From contig NZ_JAUDRJ010000003.1 of NCBI RefSeq assembly GCF_030382115.1, forward strand, positions 5,031,699 to 5,074,988: a DNA stretch of 43,290 nt. The letters run 5' to 3'. Each line of letters begins with the position of its first letter. The stretch's first letter is position 1. Both the position numbers and the translations under genes were made by a program. Source of the stretch: Nostoc sp. GT001. GTDB lineage: Bacteria > Cyanobacteriota > Cyanobacteriia > Cyanobacteriales > Nostocaceae. Under the pieces are notes generated by a model. The model saw only the letters and a program-made list of their open reading frames with translations, made no database searches and was not told the DNA's origin. Of this stretch, positions 8,128 to 17,746 are shown piece after piece.

Positions 8128-10749
8128 TTAGCTAACTACAAAGTTCACCAACTTTCCAGGCACCACAATTACCTTTTTAATCTCTTTGCCTTCGATGTAA
8201 CGCTGGGCAATTTCTGATTCACGAGCATATTTTTCCAACGCTGCTTTATCTGCTTGTGCTGGTACTTGAATCGAGCCGCGAGTTTTACCCATAACTTGAA
8301 TCACTAAAGTGATTTCATCAGCTACTAAAGCAGCCGGGTCAAATGATGGCCAAGTTTGAGTATGAACTGAATCACTTTCACCCAATAAATGCCACAATTC
8401 ATCAGCAATATGTGGTGCAAATGGTGCTAGTAAAACCACCAAAGTCCAAATACCTTCTGCGTAAATTCGTGAATTTTTGCCGTCAGCATCAGTTAAGGCA
8501 TTACTCAACTTCATTAATTCTGAAATAGCGGTGTTGAATTGATATTCGTCTTCCACATCTTCTGTCACCGCTTGAATCGCCGTGTGAATCGCCCGCCGCA
8601 ATTCCTTTTCTACCTTAGTTAAATCAGATTGGGGTTTTTTACGGGATACCCCAGCAGCAATATAATCTGTCACCAAACGCCAAACCCGATTTAAGAAGCG
8701 GAATTGTCCTTCCACGTCGGCTTCATCCCATTCCAAATCTTTTTCTGGCGGCGCTTTAAACAAAATGAACATCCGCGCTGTATCTACACCATATTTGGAA
8801 ATTACATCTTCTGGCGCTACACCGTTGCCCTTTGATTTAGACATGGTGGCATAGAGACGTTGCAACGGTTCACCTGTCTGGGGGTCGCGCGGGTCGGCTG
8901 AATTAACCAGATTAGAAGCAATCCATTTATCTTTACCACCCTTATTAGGATTTAGATAAGTTAAACCCTGCACCATACCTTGTGTTAACAAGCGTTGGAA
9001 GGGTTCATCAAAATTTAACAAGCCTCTGTCCCGCAGAACCTTAGTAAAGAACCGCGAATACAACAAATGTAAAATCGCGTGTTCAATCCCACCCACATAC
9101 TGGTCAACTGGCATCCAGTCGTTTATTTTACTGGAATCAAAAACCTGTTGTTCATTCTTAGCGTCAGGAAACCGCAAGAAATACCACGAGGAATCAATAA
9201 AAGTATCCATCGTGTCCGTTTCCCGCTTCGCTGGAGTGCCACAAGTTGGACAAGGTACATTTACCCAACTTTCCAACTGAGTCAAAGGTGAACCGCCACG
9301 TCCAGTAAATTCCACCTCTTCTGGCAACTGTACTGGCAAATCTTTATCAGGAACTGGTACTATCCCACAGTTAGGACAGTGAATTACAGGTATTGGTGCG
9401 CCCCAGTAACGCTGCCGCGAAATCAACCAATCCCGCAAGCGATATTGCACCCGCACTTTACCAAAACCTTGTTGTTCGGCGTATTCAATGATTGCTTGTT
9501 TAGCATCTGTGGAAGTCATACCAGTAAAAGCCCCAGAATTAATTAAAATTCCTGGTTCCGTGTATGCCTGGTTGTATTCAATTTGAATGAGTTGTGTGAC
9601 TTCATCAATGTCTGATGTTGGGGTTAAGTCAAAACCTGCAACATCATCTGGGGAAACGATGACAAAATCAACTGGCAAATCGTAATTTTTGGCAAACTTA
9701 AAATCCCGGACATCGTGTGCTGGTACACCCATTACTGCTCCAGTACCATACTCGTACAGTACATAGTCAGCAATCCAAATCGGCACTTCTTCTCCTGTAA
9801 ATGGGTTAATTGCCTTACCACCTGTGGGGATACCCCGTTTAGGTTTGTCGTCAGCAGTACGTTCCAACTCACTTTGACGGGAAACCTCTTTAATAAAGGC
9901 TTCTACCGCTGCTTGTTGTTCTTTTGTAGTGACGCGTTTTGTTAAAGGATGTTCTGGTGCTAACACTAGATAGCTGACACCATAAACGGTATCTGGGCGT
10001 GTGGTGTACACTCCAATTTTTTCATCTATCCCAATGATGGGAAATTCTAAGTAAGCGCCTGTAGATTTGCCAATCCAGTTTGCCTGCATTGACTTGACGC
10101 GTTCCGGCCAACCTGTCAATTTATGTAAGTCATTAAGCAATTCTTCGGCGTATTCGGTAATCTTGAAAAACCACTGGCGTAATAATTTGCGCTCAACTAT
10201 TGCCCCACTCCGCCAAGAACGTCCTTCGTTATCAACTTGCTCATTTGCTAGTACAGTTTGATCGATAGGGTCCCAGTTTACTGCTGCTTCTTTTTGATAA
10301 GCTAATCCTGCTTGCAAAAACTGCAAGAAAATCCATTGTGTCCATTTGTAATAATCTGGCGAACAGGTAGCAAGTTCGCATTCCCAATCAATGGATAAAC
10401 CAAGACGCTGCAATTGTTGCCGCATCTGAGCCATATTCTGATAAGTCCACTTGGCTGGTGGTACACCACGATCAATAGCGGCGTTTTCTGCTGGCAAGCC
10501 AAAGGCATCCCAACCCATTGGGTGTATTACCCGATACCCCTGCATTCGCTTGAGGCGGGCAATCACATCGGTAATCGTATAATTACGGACGTGACCCATG
10601 TGTAGGCTGCCCGATGGATAAGGGAACATGGAAAGAGCGTAGAATTTTGGCTTATTGCTAACTGTCGGTGTCTTATCTAAGCCAAGTTCTACCCATGTTT
10701 TTTGCCATTTTTCCTCAATTGCTGCTGGGTTATATCGGGAATCCACCAA
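8128..10749 (-). CDS. leuS: Leucine-tRNA ligase
   Basis: An 873-residue class I aminoacyl-tRNA synthetase, normal bacterial LeuRS length. HMGH (the HIGH signature) is at residues 50-53 after [14 protein letters not shown] (KMSKS loop) lies near residue 634. In between is the editing (CP1) domain with TRPDTVYG and [16 protein letters not shown], which hydrolyses mischarged tRNA-Leu. Two CPxC pairs (CPNCG, CPTCG) suggest a zinc-binding insertion. The C-terminus ends in the small domain with [15 protein letters not shown]. It charges tRNA-Leu in the cytoplasm. It is preceded by about 180 nt of AT-rich leader and appears to be transcribed alone. No T-box is expected in cyanobacteria and none is seen. 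Confidence 0.97.
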   Translation of the reverse strand: MVDSRYNPAAIEEKWQKTWVELGLDKTPTVSNKPKFYALSMFPYPSGSLHMGHVRNYTITDVIARLKRMQGYRVIHPMGWDAFGLPAENAAIDRGVPPAKWTYQNMAQMRQQLQRLGLSIDWECELATCSPDYYKWTQWIFLQFLQAGLAYQKEAAVNWDPIDQTVLANEQVDNEGRSWRSGAIVERKLLRQWFFKITEYAEELLNDLHKLTGWPERVKSMQANWIGKSTGAYLEFPIIGIDEKIGVYTTRPDTVYGVSYLVLAPEHPLTKRVTTKEQQAAVEAFIKEVSRQSELERTADDKPKRGIPTGGKAINPFTGEEVPIWIADYVLYEYGTGAVMGVPAHDVRDFKFAKNYDLPVDFVIVSPDDVAGFDLTPTSDIDEVTQLIQIEYNQAYTEPGILINSGAFTGMTSTDAKQAIIEYAEQQGFGKVRVQYRLRDWLISRQRYWGAPIPVIHCPNCGIVPVPDKDLPVQLPEEVEFTGRGGSPLTQLESWVNVPCPTCGTPAKRETDTMDTFIDSSWYFLRFPDAKNEQQVFDSSKINDWMPVDQYVGGIEHAILHLLYSRFFTKVLRDRGLLNFDEPFQRLLTQGMVQGLTYLNPNKGGKDKWIASNLVNSADPRDPQTGEPLQRLYATMSKSKGNGVAPEDVISKYGVDTARMFILFKAPPEKDLEWDEADVEGQFRFLNRVWRLVTDYIAAGVSRKKPQSDLTKVEKELRRAIHTAIQAVTEDVEDEYQFNTAISELMKLSNALTDADGKNSRIYAEGIWTLVVLLAPFAPHIADELWHLLGESDSVHTQTWPSFDPAALVADEITLVIQVMGKTRGSIQVPAQADKAALEKYARESEIAQRYIEGKEIKKVIVVPGKLVNFVVS

Positions 10750-10929
10750 AAATTCTCCTACTGGGTCTACTTACTATGTCAACCTACCTATGTCAACATA
10801 GCAGGTTAATCTAATATTGTAGGTCAACTACTCACAGATTTATATATATCAGTGCGGTTGAGGAGCAGCCTGATTATGCTCAAACTGCAACTCTTTCAGA
10901 TATCGCAAGAATTATTTGATGAAGGTTTT

Positions 10930-11052
10930 AGGGACTTTCAGTTAAAAAAACATCCCATCCTTGCGGGACGCTCCGCGAAGGTAGGGGCACAAGGTCTTGC
11001 GCCCCTACAAATCTACAAATAATTTGGGATAATTTATTTTTTGGAAGTCCCT
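10930..11052. mobile_element. MITE-like element, copy A
   Basis: About 123 bp bounded by AGGGACTT and AAGTCCCT inside longer imperfect terminal inverted repeats (roughly 24 of 31 positions match). Inside is a near-perfect palindrome, GTAGGGGCACAAG (10981-10993) against CTTGCGCCCCTAC (10996-11008), and a GC-rich part with GCGG/CCGC. No transposase frame is present, so it would be non-autonomous. A second related copy lies at 30634-30733 in opposite orientation. The right end stops 3 nt before the ATG of the next gene. I see no clean target-site duplication. Confidence 0.65.
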
Positions 11053-11055
11053 TAA

Positions 11056-11511
11056 ATGGTTGAATCAAATATAAAATTGTCTGATTTGGTGCGGGTTTTT
11101 GTCTACGGCGCGCTCAAACCAGGTGAAGCTAACTATAAAAGATACTGTGCTGGCAAAGTCTTTGATGTCAAAATAGCTCTTGTACAAGGCAAATTATTTT
11201 CTCTGCCAATGGGCTACCCAGCGATGACGCTAGGGGATAGCCAAGTTTACGGATATTTACTTTCTTTTTCCCACCCAAAGATTTTAAATGAGCTAGATGT
11301 GCTGGAAGATTACCAGCCCAATAGACAAACGCCAGAAAACCTCTATAATCGACAAATTATCGAGGTTTATGAGCCACAGTCGCTCTCTTATAGTTGGGCT
11401 TGGGTTTATTTAATGACTTTACAGGAAGTCGATCAATTAGGCGGTTTCCTCCAACCTGGGGGCTGGTGGAGCGGCTGTGGTATAACCCCAAAGTCCAGTT
11501 ATCAACTGTAA
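11056..11511 (+). CDS. Gamma-glutamylcyclotransferase-like (AIG2/GGCT fold) protein
   Basis: A 151-residue protein. VFVYGALKPGEANY (residues 14-27) is the substrate-binding loop of the GGCT/AIG2 fold; LDVLEDY places the likely catalytic Glu at residue 84; WAWVYL is the last conserved strand. Members release 5-oxoproline from gamma-glutamyl peptides or amines; the substrate here is unknown. The ATG is 3 nt from the end of the MITE-like element, so the element provides the whole 5' leader. It converges with the anti-sigma factor gene, whose stop lies 16 nt downstream on the other strand. A start further in is not attractive because VRVFVYG follows directly. Confidence 0.8.
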   Translation: MVESNIKLSDLVRVFVYGALKPGEANYKRYCAGKVFDVKIALVQGKLFSLPMGYPAMTLGDSQVYGYLLSFSHPKILNELDVLEDYQPNRQTPENLYNRQIIEVYEPQSLSYSWAWVYLMTLQEVDQLGGFLQPGGWWSGCGITPKSSYQL

Positions 11512-11527
11512 ACTGTTAACTTTGCGA

Positions 11528-12142
11528 TTAGTTTATGTCCTGTTTGGGGTCGTGTCCTTGCGGCTGTACCTGATAAATTGAATTTTCTGGAGAGGCTACT
11601 GCTGCTTTCGGAATTTCAATTACCGGGTTATTTAGCCCCACCATCAGCGGCGAAGGGGGAACTATAGACGCTGAGGACGTTTGTATCGGTACTCTTTGTG
11701 GTCGTTGTGCTAGTTGTTGCACCATCGAACCACCACCTACTAAGCCAGATATTGCACCGATCGCACAAGCAGCAACGGCTGCACTCCCCACCATCCAGTT
11801 TAAACGGGAGCGGCGGCGCAAACGTGACAATACTTGCTGAACTGTCTCTTCTGGCGACTGTTGGGCTGCTGGCACTGGGAGCGTCCGCAAGCCTTGGCGC
11901 AGTTTTAACAGTCGGGCATACAAACACTGAACCGAGGCATCATTTGCCAGCCATTCTTCTACTTGCCTACGTTCGGTGGCTGTGACTTCACCATCGAGGT
12001 AAGCACTCAATAACTCGAAGCGATCGCGCTTCACCATATCCATAAGACCCGTTGATTCATTGGTATGCTTGGCCATTCCATCTGACAAATCTTGAGGAAG
12101 TTGCAAAGGAGAACGGTCGTAAAACTGAGAATCAGTAGTCAT
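11528..12142 (-). CDS. Membrane anti-sigma factor for the upstream ECF sigma factor
   Basis: A 204-residue protein. Residues about 37-85 (RDRFELLSAYLDGEVTATER, then QVEEWLANDASVQCLYARLL) form the anti-sigma domain of the RseA/ZAS-like type; the zinc-binding His-Cys-Cys set is not complete, only one Cys being present here. One transmembrane segment follows at about 118-140 (MVGSAAVAACAIGAISGLVG). The C-terminal 60 residues would be periplasmic and are Pro/Gln-rich. It would hold the sigma factor at the membrane until a signal triggers release. It lies 166 nt downstream of the sigma gene on the same strand; a small hairpin (TCTGCC/GGCAGA, 12268-12283) sits in the gap and could tune the sigma to anti-sigma ratio. 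Confidence 0.82.
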   Translation of the reverse strand: MTTDSQFYDRSPLQLPQDLSDGMAKHTNESTGLMDMVKRDRFELLSAYLDGEVTATERRQVEEWLANDASVQCLYARLLKLRQGLRTLPVPAAQQSPEETVQQVLSRLRRRSRLNWMVGSAAVAACAIGAISGLVGGGSMVQQLAQRPQRVPIQTSSASIVPPSPLMVGLNNPVIEIPKAAVASPENSIYQVQPQGHDPKQDIN

Positions 12143-12308
12143 CTTAACATTATTACCAATTCATACACGGGTAAACTGGGCGGGAATTTCGGGAAAATTA
12201 GCCGATTTTCCTCCTAAAGGCAGAAACAATCTACGTCTTTCTAGTAATTCTTAATCTATGCTTAAATTCTGCCATTGGGCAGAGGCAAGATACTGTAAAT
12301 TAAGAAAA

Positions 12309-12965
12309 TTAAGAGTCTAGATAATTCTGCAAGTGGGCTTGCAGCCTCGATCTAGCTCTGGCTATTCTGGACTTCACAGTTCCTAGAGAAACTCCAGTGA
12401 TTTCGGCAATTTCTTCATAAGCCATGCCTTCGATTTCTCTGAGGACAATGGTAGTACGAAAAACTTCTGGTAAATCCGCGATCGCTTCCCGTAATTGCTC
12501 GTAAAATTCTCTAGTTGTCAGTTCTTCTTCAGGACCTGGGGTATCACCAGCGATTTCCCAATCCATCTCCCCGTCCTCTAAGGAACGGGGAGCATCCAGT
12601 GACAAAGGACTCATAACCCGCTTGCGTTTCCGTAACTCGTCGTAAAACAAATTGGTGGCAATGCGGCTTAACCAGCCCCGAAATTTAGCAGGCTCTTGTA
12701 ATCGGTTAATATTCCGATACACTCGAATCCAAACTTCTTGAGCCAAATCGGCTCTATCAGGCCAATCTGGAGCCAGGTGGTATAGAACTCGATCGACTTG
12801 ACTTTGATAGCGGCGTAATAGTTCCGCAAAAGCAACACGATCTGGTCGCAGTCCGGCTTGACAGCGCAAAATTAAATCGTGGTTAGGGAGTTTGTCAACT
12901 TGCACTGATGCTTCTGGATACTTTGCATCAACCGTTGACCAGGATACAGTAATCGATTGACTCAT
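12309..12965 (-). CDS. sigG: ECF (group 3) sigma factor, SigG type
   Basis: A 218-residue RNA polymerase sigma factor. Region 2 covers about residues 45-110 (LLRRYQSQVDRVLYHLA, then DLAQEVWIRVYRNI and FRGWLSRIATNLFYDELRKR); region 4 covers about 155-215 (LPEVFRTTIVLREIEGMAYE, then EIAEITGVSLGTVKSRIARAR). The frame stays open upstream to 13103, but MSQSITVSW is the normal N-terminus of this cyanobacterial ECF group, so I start at 12965. Paired with a membrane anti-sigma factor, it is probably an envelope-stress regulator. The neighbouring L,D-transpeptidase, ComFB-family gene and M23 peptidase are plausible but unproven targets. The symbol is by similarity to the SigG group of Anabaena and Synechocystis. 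Confidence 0.83.
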   Translation of the reverse strand: MSQSITVSWSTVDAKYPEASVQVDKLPNHDLILRCQAGLRPDRVAFAELLRRYQSQVDRVLYHLAPDWPDRADLAQEVWIRVYRNINRLQEPAKFRGWLSRIATNLFYDELRKRKRVMSPLSLDAPRSLEDGEMDWEIAGDTPGPEEELTTREFYEQLREAIADLPEVFRTTIVLREIEGMAYEEIAEITGVSLGTVKSRIARARSRLQAHLQNYLDS

Positions 12966-13756
12966 AGATCGTACTGGCTCTAAATCATCCCTATCTATTA
13001 GACCTGCTAATGGGACAGAAGTTCCATGCTCAGGTGACGGATTTATGACTGGAACACTGAAGCATACAATTTTGGATACATTTATAGCAATAAGCAGAGC
13101 CACTTTTCCTTATACTGCTCCCATAGTTGCCTAAGACCCATCAACGAATAAAGGCGCGATGTAATGCACATTTTAGTACTTTTAGCAACTGGGTATATAC
13201 GCTTGATCGAGATAATTAAATTTAGCTATAAAAATGAAGATAAAATTTTGTAATTCTAACTTCTTGATACCTTTAAAATTCGGGTAATAATTTCTGGAAG
13301 TTAAGTTGCTGTGGTTGCTAAGATGGTGATTTAATTTTTTGATTTCGTTACCAGAATAGTTGCTGATTGTTCTGGTTGTGGCTTGAAGGCAGCACTAGAG
13401 TTATGTTGCTCTGGTACGCGAACTTGAAAAAATAAATTGAGGGAAAATGTAATTGTTACCGCTAGCAATAGTTTTTCAAACATGGTTTTTCATCCACCTA
13501 CACCATTAATGATTGATTACTACATTTCAAGAGTTCCACTAAAAAGTCCGAGGAGAGGCTTACGACCCTCAGAACTTTTGAGGAATGAGGTTGCTTACTT
13601 GGATTTTTGCCGCTGGGATAATTTGTATAGTCTTAGTTTGCCCAGAGGTGTTGGCAGATTTACAGCGGAAATGATAAGTATTGATAAATTTTTGATAATC
13701 GGATGATGAACTCATTCAATTACTCGGCTGGATATGTCAGGGATAAACAATAGGCG
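12966..13756. other. Divergent intergenic region between sigG and the transpeptidase gene
   Basis: About 790 nt containing both divergent promoters. A plus-strand frame at 13437-13706 (89 codons) has no Shine-Dalgarno, no recognisable similarity and low coding character; I leave it out. No clear -35/-10 pair can be named with confidence. Confidence 0.45.
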
Positions 13757-14788
13757 ATGGCAATGGTAAGAAACGAATCTGTAGGGCGTATGGTAATGCT
13801 GCTTTGTTTTGGCACAGCATTTTTATCCTTAGCTGTCCATTGGCGCATTAGTACGGCGGAACGGCAGTATGAGAAGTCTGCATCTACTTCGATGCGGCGA
13901 GATTCTACCCGAACCAATCTTAAGGGAAGCCGACCAGAGGGAGTCTACAAGAATCTTTCCCAAGTGAGTTTGGGGGAAATTGCGCTGGGTGGATCTGTGC
14001 CACCTGATGAAGTTACCCAAGGCTCGACTGCCCAGAGGACGTTTACACCAAAGTCCTCTGCTATTAAACCTAAAACTAAATCAAAAATAATTAAAGTTAA
14101 AACAACTACTCGTAGGGCTTCTACACTCAAGCCTTCTACCATTAAGAAGTCGCAAATAATTAAGAAGAATCTAGTTAAAACAACTACTCGTAGGGCTTCT
14201 AAACTCAAGCCTTCTACCATTAAGCCTCAAACTAAGCCCCAAATTATTAAGAATAATGTAGCTAAAGCAAGCGACCTCCCAACTCAGACGCGGCTGGTGG
14301 CGCAAGTAGAAAGACAAAATCCAGTTGCAGATAGTTGGCCAAAAGGTTTGTGGTCTCAGGCTTCAGCCCAACAAGTACCATCTAGTAGGCTGGCAAATGT
14401 CAAGACGCAGGTGGTGGTTGATTTAAGCGATCGGCGGACTTATGTATACGCAGGAGATGAGGTGATAGCCAGCTACCCGATTGCTATCGGCAAGAAGGGT
14501 TGGGAAACGCCCACAGGTTCTTTCCAGGTGATCCACATGCGACACTATCCAATTTGGCGTCACCCGATTACTGGTAAAGTATTTGAGGCTGGTACGGATA
14601 GTCCCTTGGGAGATAGATGGATTGGTTTTTGGTCAGATGGACGGAATGAAATTGGCTTTCATGGCACGCCGGATGTTGACCTGGTAGGAACAGCTGTATC
14701 CCACGGCTGCTTAAGAATGCGTAATTCTGATGTCCGATTGTTATATGAGCAAGTAAGTTTAGGGACAACAGTTTTAGTCCGTGATTAA
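13757..14788 (+). CDS. Membrane-anchored L,D-transpeptidase (YkuD domain)
   Basis: A 343-residue protein. A single N-terminal membrane segment (about residues 12-28) leaves the rest in the periplasm. Residues about 95-180 form a Lys/Thr/Ser-rich linker built from an internal duplication: KTTTRRASTLKPSTIK and KTTTRRASKLKPSTIK, 26 residues apart. At the DNA level this is a 51-bp direct repeat with one mismatch (14096-14146 and 14174-14224). The YkuD domain is at about 217-342, with the catalytic motif SHGCLRMR: His316, Gly317, Cys318, Arg320. It would cross-link peptidoglycan stems (3-3 links) or attach proteins to the wall. The linker's strong positive charge may bind wall polymers. Convergent with the ComFB-family gene. 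Confidence 0.88.
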   Translation: MAMVRNESVGRMVMLLCFGTAFLSLAVHWRISTAERQYEKSASTSMRRDSTRTNLKGSRPEGVYKNLSQVSLGEIALGGSVPPDEVTQGSTAQRTFTPKSSAIKPKTKSKIIKVKTTTRRASTLKPSTIKKSQIIKKNLVKTTTRRASKLKPSTIKPQTKPQIIKNNVAKASDLPTQTRLVAQVERQNPVADSWPKGLWSQASAQQVPSSRLANVKTQVVVDLSDRRTYVYAGDEVIASYPIAIGKKGWETPTGSFQVIHMRHYPIWRHPITGKVFEAGTDSPLGDRWIGFWSDGRNEIGFHGTPDVDLVGTAVSHGCLRMRNSDVRLLYEQVSLGTTVLVRD

Positions 14789-14795
14789 TTAGTTA

Positions 14796-14845
14796 AGAGT
14801 CATTAGTCCTTTGTTCTTTGTCTAAAACTAATGACTAATGACTCT
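14796..14845. terminator. Heptamer-repeat hairpin between convergent genes
   Basis: AGAGTCATTAGTC (14796-14808) pairs perfectly with GACTAATGACTCT (14833-14845). It is made of TAATGAC-type heptamers and lies between the convergent transpeptidase and ComFB genes, 7 nt after one stop and 5 nt after the other. It is well placed as a two-way terminator or mRNA 3' stem. Confidence 0.6.
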
Positions 14846-14850
14846 GAAAA

Positions 14851-15390
14851 TTATAATTTTTGCTCAAAGTTAGGTGCGTATGTTTGGAGTAAAGCACTGA
14901 CTTGGCGCACAACCTCGTTACCAGTATTTTTACCCAAGGCTTGACGTTCTGGGAAGAAATTGGGTCGATCGAGATAACGGTTAATCGCCTCACTTATTTG
15001 TTGAGAAATTAAGTCTTGCAGCTGTGCCTGAGCCGTTTGGCGCTGGAAGTTAGCACCTTCTTCTGTGGTAGCATATAAAGGCGGTAGCCGATTGAGAGCG
15101 TAAGCGGCAATATCTCCGACATCTAAAGAACTTTCGCTGGTGGCTTCAATTTCTGCGACTCGTGCGATCGCTTCTGTCAGCACCAATTCTTCCATAACGT
15201 TAATGAATTGTTTGCGAGGTACCGCCACTACCTCACCAGTCAATAGCGCACCCATCAGCCGATCCAACGCCATATACTCTTCAATTGAGAGTTCCGAGGC
15301 GTTATCACAGATTCTACCGACTTCTGCTTCCATTGCTGGTGTCAAATAACCATCTTGGAGAGCTTGTTCTACAATTTTTTCGATACTCAT
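14851..15390 (-). CDS. ComFB-family protein, possible c-di-GMP receptor
   Basis: A 179-residue protein from MSIEKIVEQALQDGYLTPAM; an earlier ATG at 15405 would add five residues (MMISV) but has no better ribosome site. The core, LSIEEYMALDRLMGALLTGE then FINVMEELVLTEAIARV, is the ComFB ('late competence development') fold. Recent work, as I recall it, shows that cyanobacterial ComFB proteins bind cyclic dinucleotides and that an Anabaena member (CdgR) controls cell size through c-di-GMP. The C-terminal 80 residues (LPPLYATTEEGANFQRQ and so on) match that larger cyanobacterial form. Ligand binding cannot be shown from sequence. It neighbours envelope-related genes and sigG, an arrangement I believe is conserved in Anabaena. 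Confidence 0.78.
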   Translation of the reverse strand: MSIEKIVEQALQDGYLTPAMEAEVGRICDNASELSIEEYMALDRLMGALLTGEVVAVPRKQFINVMEELVLTEAIARVAEIEATSESSLDVGDIAAYALNRLPPLYATTEEGANFQRQTAQAQLQDLISQQISEAINRYLDRPNFFPERQALGKNTGNEVVRQVSALLQTYAPNFEQKL

Positions 15391-15511
15391 AACGCTTATC
15401 ATCATTTATGTTGGCAAAGCTTGGTAGGGACGGTATCAATCCAATTTATTTTGCCTAATTCTCAGCAAAAAATACACAAATTATGCAAAGACACGATCAA
15501 TTCTGCCTCTA

Positions 15512-16448
15512 CTAGTTAACGACCTTAGTTCGCCAAGGTGTTGGATCAACAGATTGTCCGTTGACATACAGACCCCAGTGCAAGTGCGGTCCCGTAGAAG
15601 CGCCTGTTGAACCTACTGCACCAATTAGTTGACCAGCTTTCACAAAATCACCTTCTTTAACGTTAATACGACTCAGGTGCATGAAAATACTGGTTACTCC
15701 TTGACCGTGGTCAATGCCAACTACGTTACCGTGTACCCGAAACCCTTGGGATACCCTACCTACCAAAGCAACTCGCCCAGCGGCTGGGGAAATTACCGAT
15801 GAACCTAGCAGCACCAGCGTAGTCAAGACCACGATGATAGTAGTCTTTTGCAAATGTACCATTATAGTAGCGACGCACACCATAGGTTGTACTCATCCGC
15901 CCTGCATTTGGCCTTAGGAATACTCCATTCCAAAACTTTTCTGGTGTTTGTAGTGCCTTAAAAGCTGCCACCCGCTTAAGTTCATACTCTGTGGCATCCA
16001 CTCCAGCTTTGCCAGGTGGCAAAGTAATGCGTTGTACGGGGAATTTGCGATTAAGCACATTCACTGCCAAGTTTTGCACTTGACCATCCCCTGCAACCCG
16101 AAGTGTTCTAGTTCCAGCTTTTTCTAATGGAGTTGTGGGAACAAAAGCCCGATACCGATTAGGCGCAATTTCAAAGGCTGGGTATGTATTCTTACCACTA
16201 GCTACTGTTGGATTTGTACCATTCTCTGGATTATCTAGATTAATCTCCACCGAGAGTGTATCCCCTAATTTCGGATTAGTTGGAATCACCTTTACTTGCA
16301 AAGCATCTACAGGCAATGCCAAAGCGATGGGGAGAACAGCAAATATTCCCTTTAACACATTTATTCCACGGCAGTTGGCTGTCAAAGTTTTGACATCAAA
16401 ACCGAGCAACTTTTTGTTTGAACTACTAGTGCTATTCTCAAGAATCAT
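15512..16448 (-). pseudogene. Frameshifted M23-family peptidase (LytM/NlpD type)
   Basis: Two overlapping frames together make one M23 metallopeptidase of about 310 residues. The first (start 16448) has an N-terminal hydrophobic segment (about 34-50), a beta-rich region, and the first zinc motif HRGLD with His205 and Asp209. The second supplies GSSVISPAAGRVALVG, the HGNVVGIDHGQG core and the second motif GPHLHWGL. The frame changes at about 15806: removing one base there (minus strand GGT GCT GCT A GGT TCA) restores the family sequence. With the shift, no zinc site can form. It would have cleaved peptidoglycan peptide links in the periplasm. It may be a true pseudogene or a sequencing error. 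Confidence 0.85.
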
Positions 16449-16959
16449 AGAATTACAAAAAAACCCTTGCTTGTATTGGAAAATAGATTAGCTTATTATC
16501 GCTAGTGTTTCCTGTTTGAAGCCGATAACCATAAATTTTCGGAAATTCTCCAGGTACTTATGGATTGCAAGGGCAAATCATTTTATCTGTAATCTTAGGA
16601 AATTGGTCTTAACTTTAATAACCAAGGTGTATGACATTGGCAATGAGCATAAAATTTAACTTTCATTACATAAATAGTACTTGAAGGAAATCTTGGAATC
16701 AACTGGACACTTTTTCAACTGGACACTAATATCACATTGTTAGGTTGAAATCGGTATGGGGAAATTACTTAAACTAGGTAAGTAAGTCAGTGAGGATAAA
16801 TTAAACTATAGGACTAGTCGTAAATATTTTAAAATTTGGTGAGAGTAGGTCTTGATTCGCCAAAAACTATGATGTTAAGGGAAAAATGTGATTCTGACAC
16901 TCCAAATTTAAGATTTACTTTATAAATCAACTCTGAATGAGAGAATACACTAATTAACT
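16449..16959. other. Intergenic region between M23 gene and devA1
   Basis: About 510 nt, AT-rich. It should contain the M23 promoter on the minus strand. I see no gene, repeat or hairpin worth naming, and no clear terminator for devA1. Confidence 0.4.
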
Positions 16960-17658
16960 TTAGGCTGATAGTATTACTTTTGACTTGAATTTGCCATCTT
17001 CCATCTGAACGATGCGATCGGCAATGTCTAGGATGCGGTTGTCATGAGTAACCATCAAGATGGTACAACCTTGTTCTTTTGCGAGTTTTTGCATGAGGTT
17101 GACTACATCTCGTCCCGATTGACTGTCAAGGGCGGCGGTGGGTTCATCCGCAAGGATTATTTGAGGATGACTGACTAAAGCACGAGCGATCGCTATTCTT
17201 TGTTTTTGCCCTCCAGACAGTTTATCAGGGTAATAATGCAAATGATTTCCTAATCCTACTTGCTCTAACATTTGGGCTGACCTAGCTCGCATCTTTTTTA
17301 ACCCAAGATGCTTGTGCAATTCTAAAGCCATTTTGACGTTTTGGAGTGCCGTCAAACTACCATGCAAGTTATGTGCTTGGAAAATATAACCATTACGGCG
17401 TCGTGCTTGCACTAATTGTTCAGCGTTCGCACCATAAAGTTCTCGTCCCAACACTCGCAAGCTACCAGATTGGGCAGAACGCAACCCACCCACTAAGGTC
17501 AGCAAGGTAGTCTTTCCAGAACCAGAGGGCCCAGTCATGATAATAATTTCACCAGCGTTAATCTCTAAGTTGATGTTACATAAAACTTGCTTGCGGAGTG
17601 AGCCGTGACCAAAGTGGTGGTCGAGATTTTTAATAGAGATGACGGGTTTGCTAGTCAT
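16960..17658 (-). CDS. devA: DevA-type ABC transporter ATPase (copy 1)
   Basis: A 232-residue ABC ATPase: Walker A GPSGSGKTT near residue 40, ABC signature LSGGQKQR near 147, Walker B IILADEPTAALD near 165, switch His in MVTHDNRI near 205. All catalytic motifs are intact. It is closest to DevA, the ATPase of the DevBCA exporters that, with TolC-like HgdD, export glycolipids for the heterocyst envelope in Anabaena; the family also has members for other substrates. It is the last gene of a devB-devC-devA operon, separated from devC by 88 nt that contain a heptamer hairpin. Which substrate this copy exports cannot be told from sequence. Confidence 0.87.
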   Translation of the reverse strand: MTSKPVISIKNLDHHFGHGSLRKQVLCNINLEINAGEIIIMTGPSGSGKTTLLTLVGGLRSAQSGSLRVLGRELYGANAEQLVQARRRNGYIFQAHNLHGSLTALQNVKMALELHKHLGLKKMRARSAQMLEQVGLGNHLHYYPDKLSGGQKQRIAIARALVSHPQIILADEPTAALDSQSGRDVVNLMQKLAKEQGCTILMVTHDNRILDIADRIVQMEDGKFKSKVILSA

Positions 17659-17688
17659 AAATAGCTCAATTACTCGTGACGATCATCA

Positions 17689-17740
17689 TTGGTCATTTGT
17701 CCTTTGTCCTTTGCAAATGACCAATGACCAATGACGAATG
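17689..17740. repeat. Heptamer hairpin between devC1 and devA1
   Basis: ATTGGTCATTTG (17689-17700) pairs perfectly with CAAATGACCAAT (17714-17725), followed by further AATGACN units. It lies inside the operon, between devC and devA, exactly where the second devBCA operon has a related hairpin. Confidence 0.7.
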
Positions 17741-17746
17741 ACAAAT

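Noticed and set aside
13437..13706. 89-codon plus-strand frame upstream of the transpeptidase
   Set aside because: No Shine-Dalgarno, no recognisable similarity; composition resembles the surrounding intergenic DNA.
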